A stretch of DNA of 64,000 nt from NCBI RefSeq assembly GCF_000026945.1, contig NC_012864.1, positions 1,054,001 through 1,118,000 of the forward strand. The letters run 5' to 3'. The notes beneath the pieces were generated by a model. It made no database searches. It had not been told where the DNA came from and worked only from the letters and a program-made list of their open reading frames with translations. Made by a program: the position numbers and the translations under genes. This document shows, one piece after another, positions 53,868 to 64,000 of the stretch (position 1 is its first letter; every line of letters starts with the position of its first letter). The stretch is from Candida dubliniensis CD36. Lineage: Eukaryota > Ascomycota > Pichiomycetes > Serinales > Debaryomycetaceae.

Positions 53868-53869
<2 letters not shown>

Positions 53870-53901
<32 letters not shown>
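53870..53901 (+). repeat. 32-nt T homopolymer
   Basis: Longest homopolymer noticed in the window. Confidence 0.9.
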
Positions 53902-54222
53902 CTAGAAAGACAATCAATCAATCAATCAATCTCTCACAAGAAGGAAAGAATAAACAAGAACAAGAACAAGAACAACAATCTATTCTTATTCTTATTCTTA
54001 TTCTTATTCTTTTTTTTCCAACTCGTGGGCTTAGCAAAGAAAAGAAATTGAAACTGAAACTGAAACTGAAATTAAAATTGAAATTGAAACTTTCTACAAG
54101 AACAATATTTATTCATCATCATCATCATTATTGAGAAAATTGATTTGCAAACCTTATCATTATTATTAGAGATGTAATACCTTTTGTTGTTGTTGTTGTT
54201 GTTGTTGTTATAAATAAGGTTT

Positions 54223-54918
54223 TTAAAATGGACGTATATTATTTTTTTTCATTTTCGTACCATTATTATTATTATTATTATTATTGTGCCTATTCAATTT
54301 ATTCTCAAGTAATAGACTTGACCCCTTTTTAACAGTTCTAGACCTCATAGCTCGACTATCCTCATCATCATCATCTTCATCTTCATCTTGATCTTTCTCA
54401 TTAGCATTGTAATTTTGTAGTGATGGTTTTGATTTATTCGGTATCACAGGTTTATTTTTATTTTTATTTTTATTTATATTCGATGTTGATTGTTGATGAT
54501 TATGATGATGATGATGATGGGTTTGTCTAATATTTTTCCTATTATTATCTCTCATCTTATTCATTAATGCCAACATTGGTTTTGATTTTGGTGCCCTATT
54601 TGTTGTTATTGTTGTTGTTGATTGTTTCATTTTTGTTATATCTTTAGAATTTATAAAATCACCAATTTTTTGTAAATTATCCAATTTCGATAAACTTGAT
54701 CCTTGAGGTATAATTTGTAAATCCATAAATGAATCATCTGAAGTGGAAGAATTAATGTCATTGGAGTTTGATGATGCACTGGTGGTGGTGGTAGCAGCAG
54801 CAGCAGCAGATTTCAATGGTGGTAACCAATTTAATGCCTTTTGATGATTAGCAGATATAGCTAATTGGAATCGTGCTTGAAGTTCTTGTTTTTGTTTTAT
54901 TTCTGTTCGTCTGGACAT
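54223..54918 (-). CDS. Nop19-like ribosome-biogenesis protein (tentative)
   Basis: 231 residues. N-terminus MSRRTEIKQKQELQARFQ continues with SANHQKALNWLPP, which resembles the start of S. cerevisiae Nop19 (YGR251W); IGDFINSKD further on fits the same family. The middle and C-terminus are low complexity: poly-Ala/Thr/Ser (~37-55), His-rich (~133-142), KNKNKNK, an acidic run (DQDEDEDDDDED, ~175-186) and an Asn run (~212-220), ending in Lys-rich KMKKNNIRPF. Nop19 is a nucleolar factor of the 40S processome. S. cerevisiae neighbours of this name map near other genes in this window, which supports the call. A PAC-like core lies 69 nt upstream. Confidence 0.6.
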   Translation of the reverse strand: MSRRTEIKQKQELQARFQLAISANHQKALNWLPPLKSAAAAATTTTSASSNSNDINSSTSDDSFMDLQIIPQGSSLSKLDNLQKIGDFINSKDITKMKQSTTTITTNRAPKSKPMLALMNKMRDNNRKNIRQTHHHHHHNHQQSTSNINKNKNKNKPVIPNKSKPSLQNYNANEKDQDEDEDDDDEDSRAMRSRTVKKGSSLLLENKLNRHNNNNNNNNGTKMKKNNIRPF

Positions 54919-54986
54919 GACTAGGGAAGGTGGGGTGGTAAGGATGGATATTGAATTATTGGAAAAATTAAGTTAATGATTCATTA

Positions 54987-54992
54987 CTCATC
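54987..54992 (-). promoter_or_regulatory. PAC-core-like element upstream of the NOP19-like gene
   Basis: GATGAG on the minus strand, about 69-74 nt before the ATG; only the 6-base core matches. Confidence 0.3.
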
Positions 54993-55163
54993 TATTGAAA
55001 TGAGTTTGAAAGAAAAAATAAAAAAAATAAAACAAGCAATTTCGAGCAAGCCTTAATAAGGCGCGCTCTAGAAAGATAAACCTTAATCTATAACTGGGTT
55101 GATGTATGACTTCTCCACCAACATTTACAAACTGAACTTTCTTTGTTGTTTATTAATTCAGAT

Positions 55164-55910
55164 ATGACAAATATCATAATAGATCATCTGAGTACATTTA
55201 CTGCTTATATATTAGCATTATCAATATACTTCAAATATCATCATCTAAGGAATTTGAAAATTATAATCATTGAAAATGAAATATCACAATCTTTACATAC
55301 TAAACCTTGGTGTGGAATATCAACATTAAATAACTTTAAATTATCTAATCAAGAATTTATTAATTATTTGATACAATTTACTATTCCTTTAGGAAAGGTT
55401 CTGATTCAACCAATTTCACCAAATCCAGATATACCAATAAAAGAAATCATGAATACTATTATTGATTCGAAAAATTATGTTGCCCTATTATATCATCCCA
55501 TTGATTTAATGAATAAAATTAGGTTTGTCATGTTTCGTTCTGGACGAGTCCTGTTTATATCACCAAATATAAATATTGATCAAAGGCAACTACATCAAAG
55601 TATACCAGGAATTAAAGTGATTAATACCAAAAGAAATCATCATAATATCAATTCTTTAATTTATCATTCAAATATCATAGGTACAAGATGTCATAATGGG
55701 AATTTACCATCACAAATATTATGGATACCTAAATTTTCTTCAAAAAAGTTTGTCAATTGTACTATAAATAATTTACAAATAATGTTAGATTCAAATATTG
55801 ATCCTCATGCAAATATTGATTTAAATTATGCATTAAAACAATGTGATATGGTACTTGATACAATAGATAAATTAATGGGTAATTCAATTCCATTAAATAA
55901 TAGATTATAG
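55164..55910 (+). CDS. Unrecognised protein with an N-terminal hydrophobic helix
   Basis: 248 residues from the ATG at 55164. An N-terminal hydrophobic stretch (IIIDHLSTFTAYILALSIYF, ~4-23) is followed by a short basic His-rich turn and a soluble domain of alternating strands and helices (LKIIIIENE, VALLYHPIDLMNKIRFVMF, RVLFISPN). Suggests a membrane-anchored protein with its C-terminal domain facing the cytosol. Asn/Ile-rich composition reflects AT-rich coding. No known motif or active site was found and I do not recognise the family. It has a divergent neighbour (NOP19-like gene, 245-bp gap) and converges on GOT1. The length and lack of repeats make a real gene likely. It may be a fast-evolving or lineage-limited gene. 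Confidence 0.7.
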   Translation: MTNIIIDHLSTFTAYILALSIYFKYHHLRNLKIIIIENEISQSLHTKPWCGISTLNNFKLSNQEFINYLIQFTIPLGKVLIQPISPNPDIPIKEIMNTIIDSKNYVALLYHPIDLMNKIRFVMFRSGRVLFISPNINIDQRQLHQSIPGIKVINTKRNHHNINSLIYHSNIIGTRCHNGNLPSQILWIPKFSSKKFVNCTINNLQIMLDSNIDPHANIDLNYALKQCDMVLDTIDKLMGNSIPLNNRL

Positions 55911-56078
55911 ATTATAGATTATAGATTATAATAATAAACATATTACAAACTCTTTTAATTATACAAATAATGTAAATAGTGTACAAGGAGGGAAAAATAA
56001 ATAAAAAAAAAAACAAACAATTTTCCCCTTATCTAACTTCCACCCTCCCTACCTTATGCAATATCCAAGCTTCATCAT

Positions 56079-56605
56079 TTAAACTGGTAAAGTATTACTT
56101 ATTCCTGCTAGTCTATCAATTGTAGGGGCAATCAATGGATGACTTAAAACATCACCAATATAAGGAATTGATCTTAAAAATTGAATAATTGTACCAAAGA
56201 AATCCCCAAATAATCCTAATATACCAAAACTTTCTAAAATAAATCCAATAAATGCTCGTTTTATTAATATTAATAATATCCCTAATATAAAACAAATTGT
56301 TCCTCGTAATTTTGTTGGACGACTGAAAAATGTAATTGTACGTTGTGGTCCAATAATTAATGTTATACCAATTATAAATAATAAATTACCAAGTGCTAAT
56401 AATGATGAATCAAAAAATGTCATTATTCCAAATATGAAAAAGAAAATCCCCCCAGCAGTAAAACTCACACCAAATTCTAAATAACACATGGTGTTAGTAA
56501 ATAATGAAAATTATATAAACACCAAAAATAACCCAACCTCCAATTCAATTCAATTCAATTCAATTCAATTCAAAACATACTTTGTCTTTCTGATAACCAA
56601 ATCAT
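56079..56605 (-). CDS. GOT1: Got1, Golgi transport membrane protein (two exons)
   Basis: Spliced gene: exon 1 56581-56605 (25 nt), intron 56477-56580, exon 2 56079-56476; 140 residues after splicing. The product starts [18 protein letters not shown], aligning with the N-terminus of S. cerevisiae Got1 (138 residues). Four hydrophobic segments follow ([59 protein letters not shown]), then the conserved [12 protein letters not shown] and LAGI. An unspliced reading would start at an ATG inside the intron (56489, MCYLEFG) and lose the true N-terminus. Role: ER-Golgi and Golgi-endosome vesicle fusion, partner of Sft2-type functions. Confidence 0.94.
56477..56580 (-). other. GOT1: Spliceosomal intron of GOT1, 104 nt
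   Basis: 5' splice site GTATGT (56580-56575), branch point TACTAAC (56499-56493), 3' splice site TTAG ending at 56477, 16 nt after the branch motif. The intron body carries a TTGAA-type pentanucleotide repeat (about 56541-56571). All three signals are the consensus forms, and splicing restores the family N-terminus. Confidence 0.93.
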
Positions 56606-57167
56606 GTTTTAATTATTAATACTTTTTTCTATCAATTGATGTCTTGTAAATATATCTTGGGTTAATGATCTGTTGTGAATTTTTTTTTTTTTTTTTTTTT
56701 TTGGTTTCTTTCAACCACACAACTCTGAACGCCATAGGTCGTGTATAAATTGCAATTATAATTGTTTCCAGACAAAGTTCGACAAAGATCATACCAAAGC
56801 ATAGGATACAATAAGAGAATCTAATGACTAGTTGTATAAATTATCAACCAATAATTCTGTAAGGTTGTTTATTTGATTATCCCATTAACTTGTATACAAT
56901 CTTGTTTCAGTTTTTGAATTTACGACTACTAATGTGGATTTCTCTTAAAGTCGCGATAACAAATTTTGTGCTCCATAAACAAAGTCATACACACATTATT
57001 ATCCAACTCTCATACCCAACGGCAAGAAAGGGGAAAAAAAAAATTAAACTCCCTATCCCCCTCCCTTCCCCCCTTCCCCCATGATCAAGAAGTTAGACAT
57101 ACCCATACCAATCCTTTTTCTTCTTTAACTTGGATGTCACTATTCCTTAACCAACATAAGATCAAAC
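56606..57167. promoter_or_regulatory. Divergent region GOT1 / HUA1
   Basis: 562 bp. Holds a 23-nt T run (56680-56702) and a C-rich stretch (57052-57080, several CCCC runs) about 90 bp before the HUA1 start. No gene seen. Confidence 0.55.
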
Positions 57168-57968
57168 ATGACTAATAATAATGATTTTGATTTGCCTCCG
57201 TCCTATGATGAGGCTGTAAATAGCAGTAGCAGTAGCAACAGCAACAGCACCAGACCTAATCAGTCATCATCACAACCACCTGCTCCACCAGCAAGACCTC
57301 AAACCAACCGACCACAACCTCCACCTCCATCTTCTTCTTCTTCTTCAAATGCTAACTTATATACCAACAATTTGAACTTACCATTTACGTATAAACGAGG
57401 ATATTATTGTTCTAAATGTAAAAACTCCGGGTATAAAAAAAATGGTGATATTTGTCATAAATGTTGGGATACACTTTATTTAAATCAGAATGCTTATAAT
57501 CCTAATCAAACTAATTTACCATTTACTTATCCCAAACGATATTATTGTTGTAAATGTCGAAATACTGGATATAAATTGAAAAATGGTAAAACATGTCAAA
57601 ATTGTTGGGAATCATTTGGACCAAGAAATAGTTATTCATTTGTTAATACTAATTATCAACCATCTTATTTTGGTGGTACCACTTTTATTCCTCTGACTAT
57701 GGGTCCTCCTATCCCCAATGCTAAACGTGTTGCCCCTGGATCACCAGAATTAGGCGGAATACTATGTGGTAATTGTCGAGGACAAGGTATGGTTCATTTT
57801 TTGTTTGATACGGATTTATGTCCTGTATGTGGAGGATTAGGAAGAGTATTTACTGGTCCACCACGTCCTCCACCACCTCATCCACCACCACCACCACCAC
57901 CAATGCCTCAAACTCCTTATATGCCACAATATCAACCTCAATATATGAATTATGGTCCAAAAAGATAA
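57168..57968 (+). CDS. HUA1: Hua1-like zinc-finger protein with a duplicated zinc module
   Basis: 266 residues. N-terminal DLPPSYDEAV contains a PPxY motif, the ligand of Rsp5-type WW domains. A Ser/Asn/Pro-rich linker follows. Two similar zinc modules come next: CSKC...CHKC (~81-102, preceded by LPFTYKRGYY) and CCKC...CQNC (~127-149, preceded by LPFTYPKRYY). A third, C-terminal module CGNCRGQG...CPVCGGLGR (~200-225) is DnaJ-zinc-finger-like. The tail is poly-Pro with MPQ/YQPQ. S. cerevisiae Hua1 (198 residues) has one LPWTYPPRFYC module plus the C-terminal one, so the first module here is an extra copy. Hua1 is a cytoplasmic factor linked to actin patches and ubiquitin-dependent endocytosis. 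Confidence 0.88.
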   Translation: MTNNNDFDLPPSYDEAVNSSSSSNSNSTRPNQSSSQPPAPPARPQTNRPQPPPPSSSSSSNANLYTNNLNLPFTYKRGYYCSKCKNSGYKKNGDICHKCWDTLYLNQNAYNPNQTNLPFTYPKRYYCCKCRNTGYKLKNGKTCQNCWESFGPRNSYSFVNTNYQPSYFGGTTFIPLTMGPPIPNAKRVAPGSPELGGILCGNCRGQGMVHFLFDTDLCPVCGGLGRVFTGPPRPPPPHPPPPPPPMPQTPYMPQYQPQYMNYGPKR

Positions 57969-58214
57969 ATTTAAAGAATAGTATGATAATATTCTAAATA
58001 TCCTTTCAACTATATATTAAAAATGCAATTGATGCAATTGATGCAATTGTTTTTTGAAAACAACTCAAAAATAAATTTTCATAGCTTTCAAAAATATCCT
58101 TTTTTTTTTTTTTATATAAATATTTACATTCACACATTAACTATATAAAGTAGTAAACTAATGTTATTCTCTATATTATCGCCCCTTTTTTTTTTTTTTT
58201 TTTTTGGAGTCCAT

Positions 58215-60392
<2,178 letters not shown>

Positions 60393-61424
60393 TTAGTCAG
60401 TGGATAAACTATCTACTTTTAATATTAAATCACTAATTCTTTCTTGTACAGTTTTTGAATTTTTTTCAAAATTGTCTTCATAATCATTGATACGTTCATT
60501 TAATTTAGTTATTGTTTGATCCCAATTTTTCAAATCTAATTGTACATCATTCAATATTTGGTCTATACCATTAGACAAATCAATATTATTCTTCATTTCT
60601 TGATGTATGCTATTTAAAGTTTTCAATCTAGTTAATAGCATGGGTGCAACTTGATTGTATTTATTGATATTGGGTAATTTTTCATACAATTCATCAATCT
60701 TATCTTGTTTGGTGATTGTTTTTGTACTGTCATCATCTAAATCTAACACTTTTCTTTTCAAATCTAATTCTTCTAATTCTTTAGTAAGCTTTCCCACTTC
60801 ATTTCTAATTTTGTCAAAATCATATTCTGGGTTCTCAACGATTGAGATTTTCCGTGAAAGATCATTTATAGTTAGTTGGACAGAAGTGGTTGTATCTTCT
60901 GTCCCCACGACTGATTCAAGTTTACTTAACCTGTTTTCCAAATCTATTAAACGATCAAAACTTTTAGATGCAACTGGGGTATCAGATTCAATGTGTTTAA
61001 ATAAACTATCTATCTTCAACTGTTCAGATCGTAAAGGTTTTATGATTGTATTTTCCGATTTTAATTCTGATAGTATTGTCAATAATTGATCAGGTTGTTG
61101 TGAGACCGTATGATGGTCCTGTAATTTAATTTCTTCCAATTCTCTTGATATTCTAGAAAGTTTCTCCTCAGTGGTTTCTTCAACTTGGGTTACACTATAT
61201 CCATTCAATCTTGAAAGGTTTCCCAGAAAATCAAAACCTGTTGTATCAACAATCTCGTTTCGAGCAAAAAGTTCTTTCGATTGATCGACATTAATGGAAC
61301 TGACCTCTACATCAGGATCATTTGTAGTTTCAATCGGTAGTTCTATCTCACTTTCCACATCTGAAGATTCAAAAACTTCTTGGCCTTCATTGTCAATATC
61401 TGGTAAATCACTGTACTTGTTCAT
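60393..61424 (-). CDS. JNM1: Dynamitin, dynactin subunit 2
   Basis: 343 residues. N-terminus MNKYSDLPDIDNEGQEVFESSDVE matches the dynamitin start (KYxDLPxI...YETSDxxE), followed by FDFLGNLSRLNGYSV. Most of the rest is predicted coiled coil (heptads in LSRISRELEEIKLQ, FDRLIDLENRLSKLESVVG, IRNEVGKLTKELEELDLKRK, and the C-terminal ITKLNERINDYEDNF...ISDLILKVDSL). Role: p50 subunit of the dynactin shoulder, required for dynein-driven spindle positioning. The S. cerevisiae orthologue is Jnm1 (YMR294W). Confidence 0.9.
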   Translation of the reverse strand: MNKYSDLPDIDNEGQEVFESSDVESEIELPIETTNDPDVEVSSINVDQSKELFARNEIVDTTGFDFLGNLSRLNGYSVTQVEETTEEKLSRISRELEEIKLQDHHTVSQQPDQLLTILSELKSENTIIKPLRSEQLKIDSLFKHIESDTPVASKSFDRLIDLENRLSKLESVVGTEDTTTSVQLTINDLSRKISIVENPEYDFDKIRNEVGKLTKELEELDLKRKVLDLDDDSTKTITKQDKIDELYEKLPNINKYNQVAPMLLTRLKTLNSIHQEMKNNIDLSNGIDQILNDVQLDLKNWDQTITKLNERINDYEDNFEKNSKTVQERISDLILKVDSLSTD

Positions 61425-61593
61425 GCTTTATGGTGTTCTGGTTGTTGTGAAAATACGCGATTTTCAATTTTTCGGTTATTTTTCGGTTTTTTTTTTTTTT
61501 TTTCTACAATCTTTCCTTTACAAACTTCAATATTTCATTAGTTATTCGTTTTAAGTGCTATATTCAAAGTATTCTATAAATCCAACCACCTAA
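61425..61593. other. JNM1 upstream / RBG2 3' flank
   Basis: 169 bp with a T run at 61486-61503. Promoter of JNM1. Confidence 0.55.
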
Positions 61594-62700
61594 TCACTTG
61601 GTGACAATTTGGACAACATCTTCATCATGAACTGGATGTGTCAACCCACATTTCTGTGGAGAATGCTTAGCACTTGAACCCCATACCAATGCGTACTTGA
61701 ATTGATTTTTCATATCTCTATGGATGGAATCACATACTTCTAATATAGTACTATTGTTTCGTACCACCATTGGATCATCAAATTTTGGCTGGACCCCTCT
61801 TCTTTTAGTATACAATCTCAACAAGTCTAATTGACGCCATATTTCTTCTTTCAAATCTTCAATACCCAAATCCAACTCACACGACATCACCACTGTATTT
61901 GGCTCTCTGGCAAGTCTATCACATTCTTCCAATGAAACAGCATCTATTTTGTTATAAACATACAAACATTTGATGTATGATATATGTTGATCATTAATAA
62001 CATCAATAAAGTCATCAATGGTGACATTTTCATCTCTTATTAATACATCAGCATTGTGTATTTTATAATCTTTTAATAATGCAGTGACAATTTTCTCATC
62101 CAAATATTTTGGTGGTGTAATTGAATTCATTTTAACCCCTCCTGTTTTCTTCACTTTGATGGAAATATTTGGTCTTTCTTTATTTAATCTAATACCCATT
62201 GATTCTAATTCATTTTCTAATATTTCACGTTGATCACCACCTTTTGTAGCATCCAAAACCATTAAAATTAAATCTGAAGTTCTCGATACAGCAATAACTT
62301 GTCTACCTCTACCTTTACCTTGAGAGGCAGCCTTAATGATCCCGGGTAAATCAACAATTTGCACTTCGGCACCATTATATTCCAAAATACCACCAACTGA
62401 AGTTAAAGTTGTGAATTCATAGTTGGCTGCTTCTGATTTTGTGTTTGTTACTTTGGATAAAAATGAGGATTTCCCAACAGATGGGAACCCAATTAAAGAA
62501 ACTCTAGCGTCTCCTGCCTTTGCCACTTCAAATCCTTGACCACCACCTGAAGATCCTTGACCCGGTTGTGGTTCCAATAATTCTCGACGATAACGAGCAA
62601 GTTTCCCCTTTAAAAGACCAATATGATATTCTGTGGCCTTGTTTTTCTGAGTTCTAGATAACTCTTCTTGAATTTGAGCAATTTTTTCAAGTATACCCAT
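61594..62700 (-). CDS. RBG2: DRG-family translational GTPase Rbg2
   Basis: 368 residues from the ATG at 62700 ([20 protein letters not shown]), equal to the length of S. cerevisiae Rbg2. G1 GFPSVGKSS at 71-79, G2 region FTTLTSV, G3 DLPGII, G4 NKID; an inserted S5D2L-type segment; C-terminal TGS domain ending [39 protein letters not shown] and [17 protein letters not shown] match Rbg2/DRG2 rather than Rbg1/DRG1. Known partner: Gir2; functions on stalled ribosomes in the Gcn pathway. Divergent from the rRNA gene EFG1. Confidence 0.95.
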   Translation of the reverse strand: MGILEKIAQIQEELSRTQKNKATEYHIGLLKGKLARYRRELLEPQPGQGSSGGGQGFEVAKAGDARVSLIGFPSVGKSSFLSKVTNTKSEAANYEFTTLTSVGGILEYNGAEVQIVDLPGIIKAASQGKGRGRQVIAVSRTSDLILMVLDATKGGDQREILENELESMGIRLNKERPNISIKVKKTGGVKMNSITPPKYLDEKIVTALLKDYKIHNADVLIRDENVTIDDFIDVINDQHISYIKCLYVYNKIDAVSLEECDRLAREPNTVVMSCELDLGIEDLKEEIWRQLDLLRLYTKRRGVQPKFDDPMVVRNNSTILEVCDSIHRDMKNQFKYALVWGSSAKHSPQKCGLTHPVHDEDVVQIVTK

Positions 62701-62926
62701 TGCTTTGTAATTTGAATCTGTGCTGGACAACCAAAGAGGTTTTGAATTGGATTTTCTTTTTCTGAAGTGGTGAGTGAGTGAGCAAGAAGTAAGTGAAAAA
62801 AAAAATTGATGCGTAATAATTTTTTTTTTTTTTCCTCTCTCCCTTTGTAATCAATTTATATCTCATCTCTAAAGTTTGTTTTATCTTTTTCTCTTTCTTT
62901 TTCCAAACACTTAGAGACTATTCATT
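62701..62926. promoter_or_regulatory. Divergent promoter RBG2 / EFG1
   Basis: 226 bp. Contains A10 and T14 tracts (about 62798-62807 and 62820-62833) and CTCATC at 62862-62867 (GATGAG on the minus strand, preceded by GA), 60-65 nt before the EFG1 ATG, similar to a PAC element. Confidence 0.5.
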
Positions 62927-63631
62927 ATGCCAAAAGCAGCAAAGAAACCCAGACATAAATCTAGAGGAGCTCCCATACAAGTAGCAGAATCTATTGGATC
63001 AGGATCAGCCAAAATAAAAAAGAAGATAAGAGATATAGAGCGATTAATCAAGAAAAATCCAAATCTTCCTGCTGACAAGAAAATTGAATATGATAGAGCC
63101 CTTAAAGCATTAAAGGTTGAATTACAAAATTCCCAAGTTCAAAATAAAGCTAAAGTATTAGCAAAAAAATATCATATGGTTCGTTTCTTTGAAAGAAAGA
63201 AAGCAGTGAGGAAATTGAAAAATTTACGTAAAGAATTTGAAGAAATTTCTAAAGCAGGAGTTAGGAAAGATATTAAAAAGGCTAGAAAACAATTAAGACA
63301 TGGAGAAATAGATTTAGCATATGTTATTTTATTTCCTAAAACTGAAAAATATATTTCATTATATCCATCACCAAATGATGAAGATCAAACAGATCCAAAT
63401 GTCATTAAAGGTTTAAAAATTACTGAAGAACGAAGACGAGAATTTAGAAAACAGGTTGAAAAATTGATGGAAGAAGGAAAATTACCATTCTCTATTGATG
63501 ATGCATTAGAAGGAAAGAACGTTAGATTGGATAATGAGAGAAACCAAAAAGCTGTTCTCACTGAAGAAATTGATGCTCCAGAACAAAAACAAGATGAACA
63601 ACAAGAAGAACAAGATGATTTCTTTGAATAA
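62927..63631 (+). CDS. EFG1: rRNA-processing protein Efg1 (Exit From G1), nucleolar
   Basis: 234 residues, highly basic. Starts MPKAAKKPRHKSRGAP; a long predicted coiled coil with the Efg1-family blocks KKIRDIERLIKKNPNLPADKKIEYDRALKAL split by KYHMVRFFERKKAVRKLKNL and later DIKKARKQLRHGEIDLAYVILFPKTEKYI-type segment. C-terminus is Gln/Glu-rich (EQKQDEQQEEQDDFFE). Role: 90S processome factor needed for 18S rRNA maturation, orthologue of S. cerevisiae YGR271C-A. It is not the morphogenetic transcription factor also called Efg1 in Candida. Confidence 0.92.
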   Translation: MPKAAKKPRHKSRGAPIQVAESIGSGSAKIKKKIRDIERLIKKNPNLPADKKIEYDRALKALKVELQNSQVQNKAKVLAKKYHMVRFFERKKAVRKLKNLRKEFEEISKAGVRKDIKKARKQLRHGEIDLAYVILFPKTEKYISLYPSPNDEDQTDPNVIKGLKITEERRREFRKQVEKLMEEGKLPFSIDDALEGKNVRLDNERNQKAVLTEEIDAPEQKQDEQQEEQDDFFE

Positions 63632-63830
63632 AACAGAAATGGGGCAAGAGTTGTCAGATGTTTATTGGAGGTATAGGAAAAGTAGTTGTATAAGTAAGAT
63701 TGTATATTTTTTTTTTTTTTTTTTTTAATTTTCAAGGTTGCAAATAAGCCAACAGAATTTTCGTCAAGGGTCTTCTATTCCTCGTACCTTACACCGTTAT
63801 ATATATGTATTATCAATTTATATATCTATA
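63632..63830. other. 3' flank of EFG1 and the next gene
   Basis: 199 bp between two convergent stop codons; contains a T run of about 18 (63709-63726). Confidence 0.55.
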
Positions 63831-64000
63831 TCAAAGAAGAGAAATCTTTTCCGAATAAGCAATATCTAACCCATCATTCACACATTCAAGATAAAGTTCT
63901 TTTCCAAACAAATCATCAGGAATATCAAGATCACATACTATAATTCCTTTCTTGTTTGACAACCTAGGTGAAGCTCTCTTTAGCAAATGTAATTCTTTCT
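63831..64000 (-). CDS. 3' end of an unidentified gene (truncated by the window edge)
   Basis: An open frame enters from the right edge on the minus strand and stops at TGA (63831-63833). The visible C-terminal 55 residues begin KELHLLKRASPRLSNKKG and end LDIAYSEKISLL; they contain IIVCDLDIPDDLF. Codon use is ordinary. Too short to name. No start is visible in the window. Confidence 0.65.
   Translation of the reverse strand, partial: KELHLLKRASPRLSNKKGIIVCDLDIPDDLFGKELYLECVNDGLDIAYSEKISLL

Larger units (their letters stand above)
51659..54222. other. 2.6-kb repeat-rich spacer between SFL2 and the NOP19-like gene
   Basis: No credible gene; the two flanking genes converge, so this is 3' flank on both sides. 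It is as repeat-dense as the region upstream of SFL2: GGTAT (51894-51922), TATAT/ATTAT arrays near 52128-52156, CATAG units near 52264-52290, CAA units near 53104-53128, AAGAAT units near 53737-53775, and a 32-nt T run. Confidence 0.65.

Noticed and set aside
56477..56489. GOT1 start at the ATG at 56489
   Set aside because: It lies inside an intron with consensus splice signals, and the spliced exon restores the family N-terminus.
61594..62700. Call as RBG1 (DRG1)
   Set aside because: MGILEKI start, [22 protein letters not shown] and the SGGG linker match Rbg2; length equals Rbg2.
62927..63631. Call as the Efg1 morphogenesis transcription factor
   Set aside because: No APSES domain; it is the small basic rRNA-processing protein of the same name.

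Overview
This is a nuclear chromosome segment of a budding yeast of the CTG clade, most likely Candida albicans or its close relative C. dubliniensis (which of the two I cannot decide). The evidence is the eukaryotic gene set, AT-rich DNA with very many homopolymer and trinucleotide tracts, one clear spliceosomal intron with a TACTAAC branch point, and the combination of an Sfl2-type HSF regulator next to PFK1 and CRH12. In-frame CTG codons are rare. At one of them, in the SFL2 DNA-binding region, reading CTG as Ser appears to fit the family better than Leu. Residue numbers below count codons; any CTG codon should be read as Ser.

Region 1, about 1-37 kb, is compact housekeeping DNA: YTA7 (5' part only), MSM1, YIP1, SRP101, PSD2, a 78-residue membrane protein, MES1, HER2, FOL2, SSD1, POL31, HAS1, a tRNA-Ala(AGC), an FMP10-like protein, BRE2, NSE1, CRH12 and PFK1. 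The genes cover tRNA charging (cytosolic and mitochondrial MetRS, mitochondrial Glu-tRNA(Gln) amidotransferase), the secretory pathway (Yip1, SRP receptor), phospholipid synthesis, folate/pterin synthesis, RNA control (Ssd1), DNA replication and repair (Pol31, Nse1), chromatin (Yta7, Bre2), ribosome assembly (Has1), cell wall (Crh12) and glycolysis (Pfk1).

Region 2, 37.06-48.96 kb, is a gene-free stretch of about 11.9 kb between PFK1 and SFL2, packed with microsatellites, minisatellites, homopolymers and a few non-trivial motifs (a G-quadruplex candidate, three TTGGCGAAA copies in exact 10-bp phase, ACCCTA repeats just before the SFL2 start). It looks like the giant upstream region typical of Candida cell-fate regulators. 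SFL2 follows, encoding an HSF-type DNA-binding domain and a very long Q/N/S/P-rich tail, then another 2.6 kb of repeat-rich spacer.

Region 3, about 54-64 kb, is compact again: a NOP19-like gene, an unrecognised gene, GOT1 (with an intron that hides its true start), HUA1, PUT2 (with a Put3-like site upstream), the dynamitin gene JNM1, RBG2, the rRNA-processing gene EFG1 (not the transcription factor of the same name) and the 3' end of an unidentified gene. Many of the genes have S. cerevisiae orthologues in three small blocks (YGR170-173/YGR240-271, YMR290-294, YDR292-293), so the window keeps ancient gene neighbourhoods in shuffled order.
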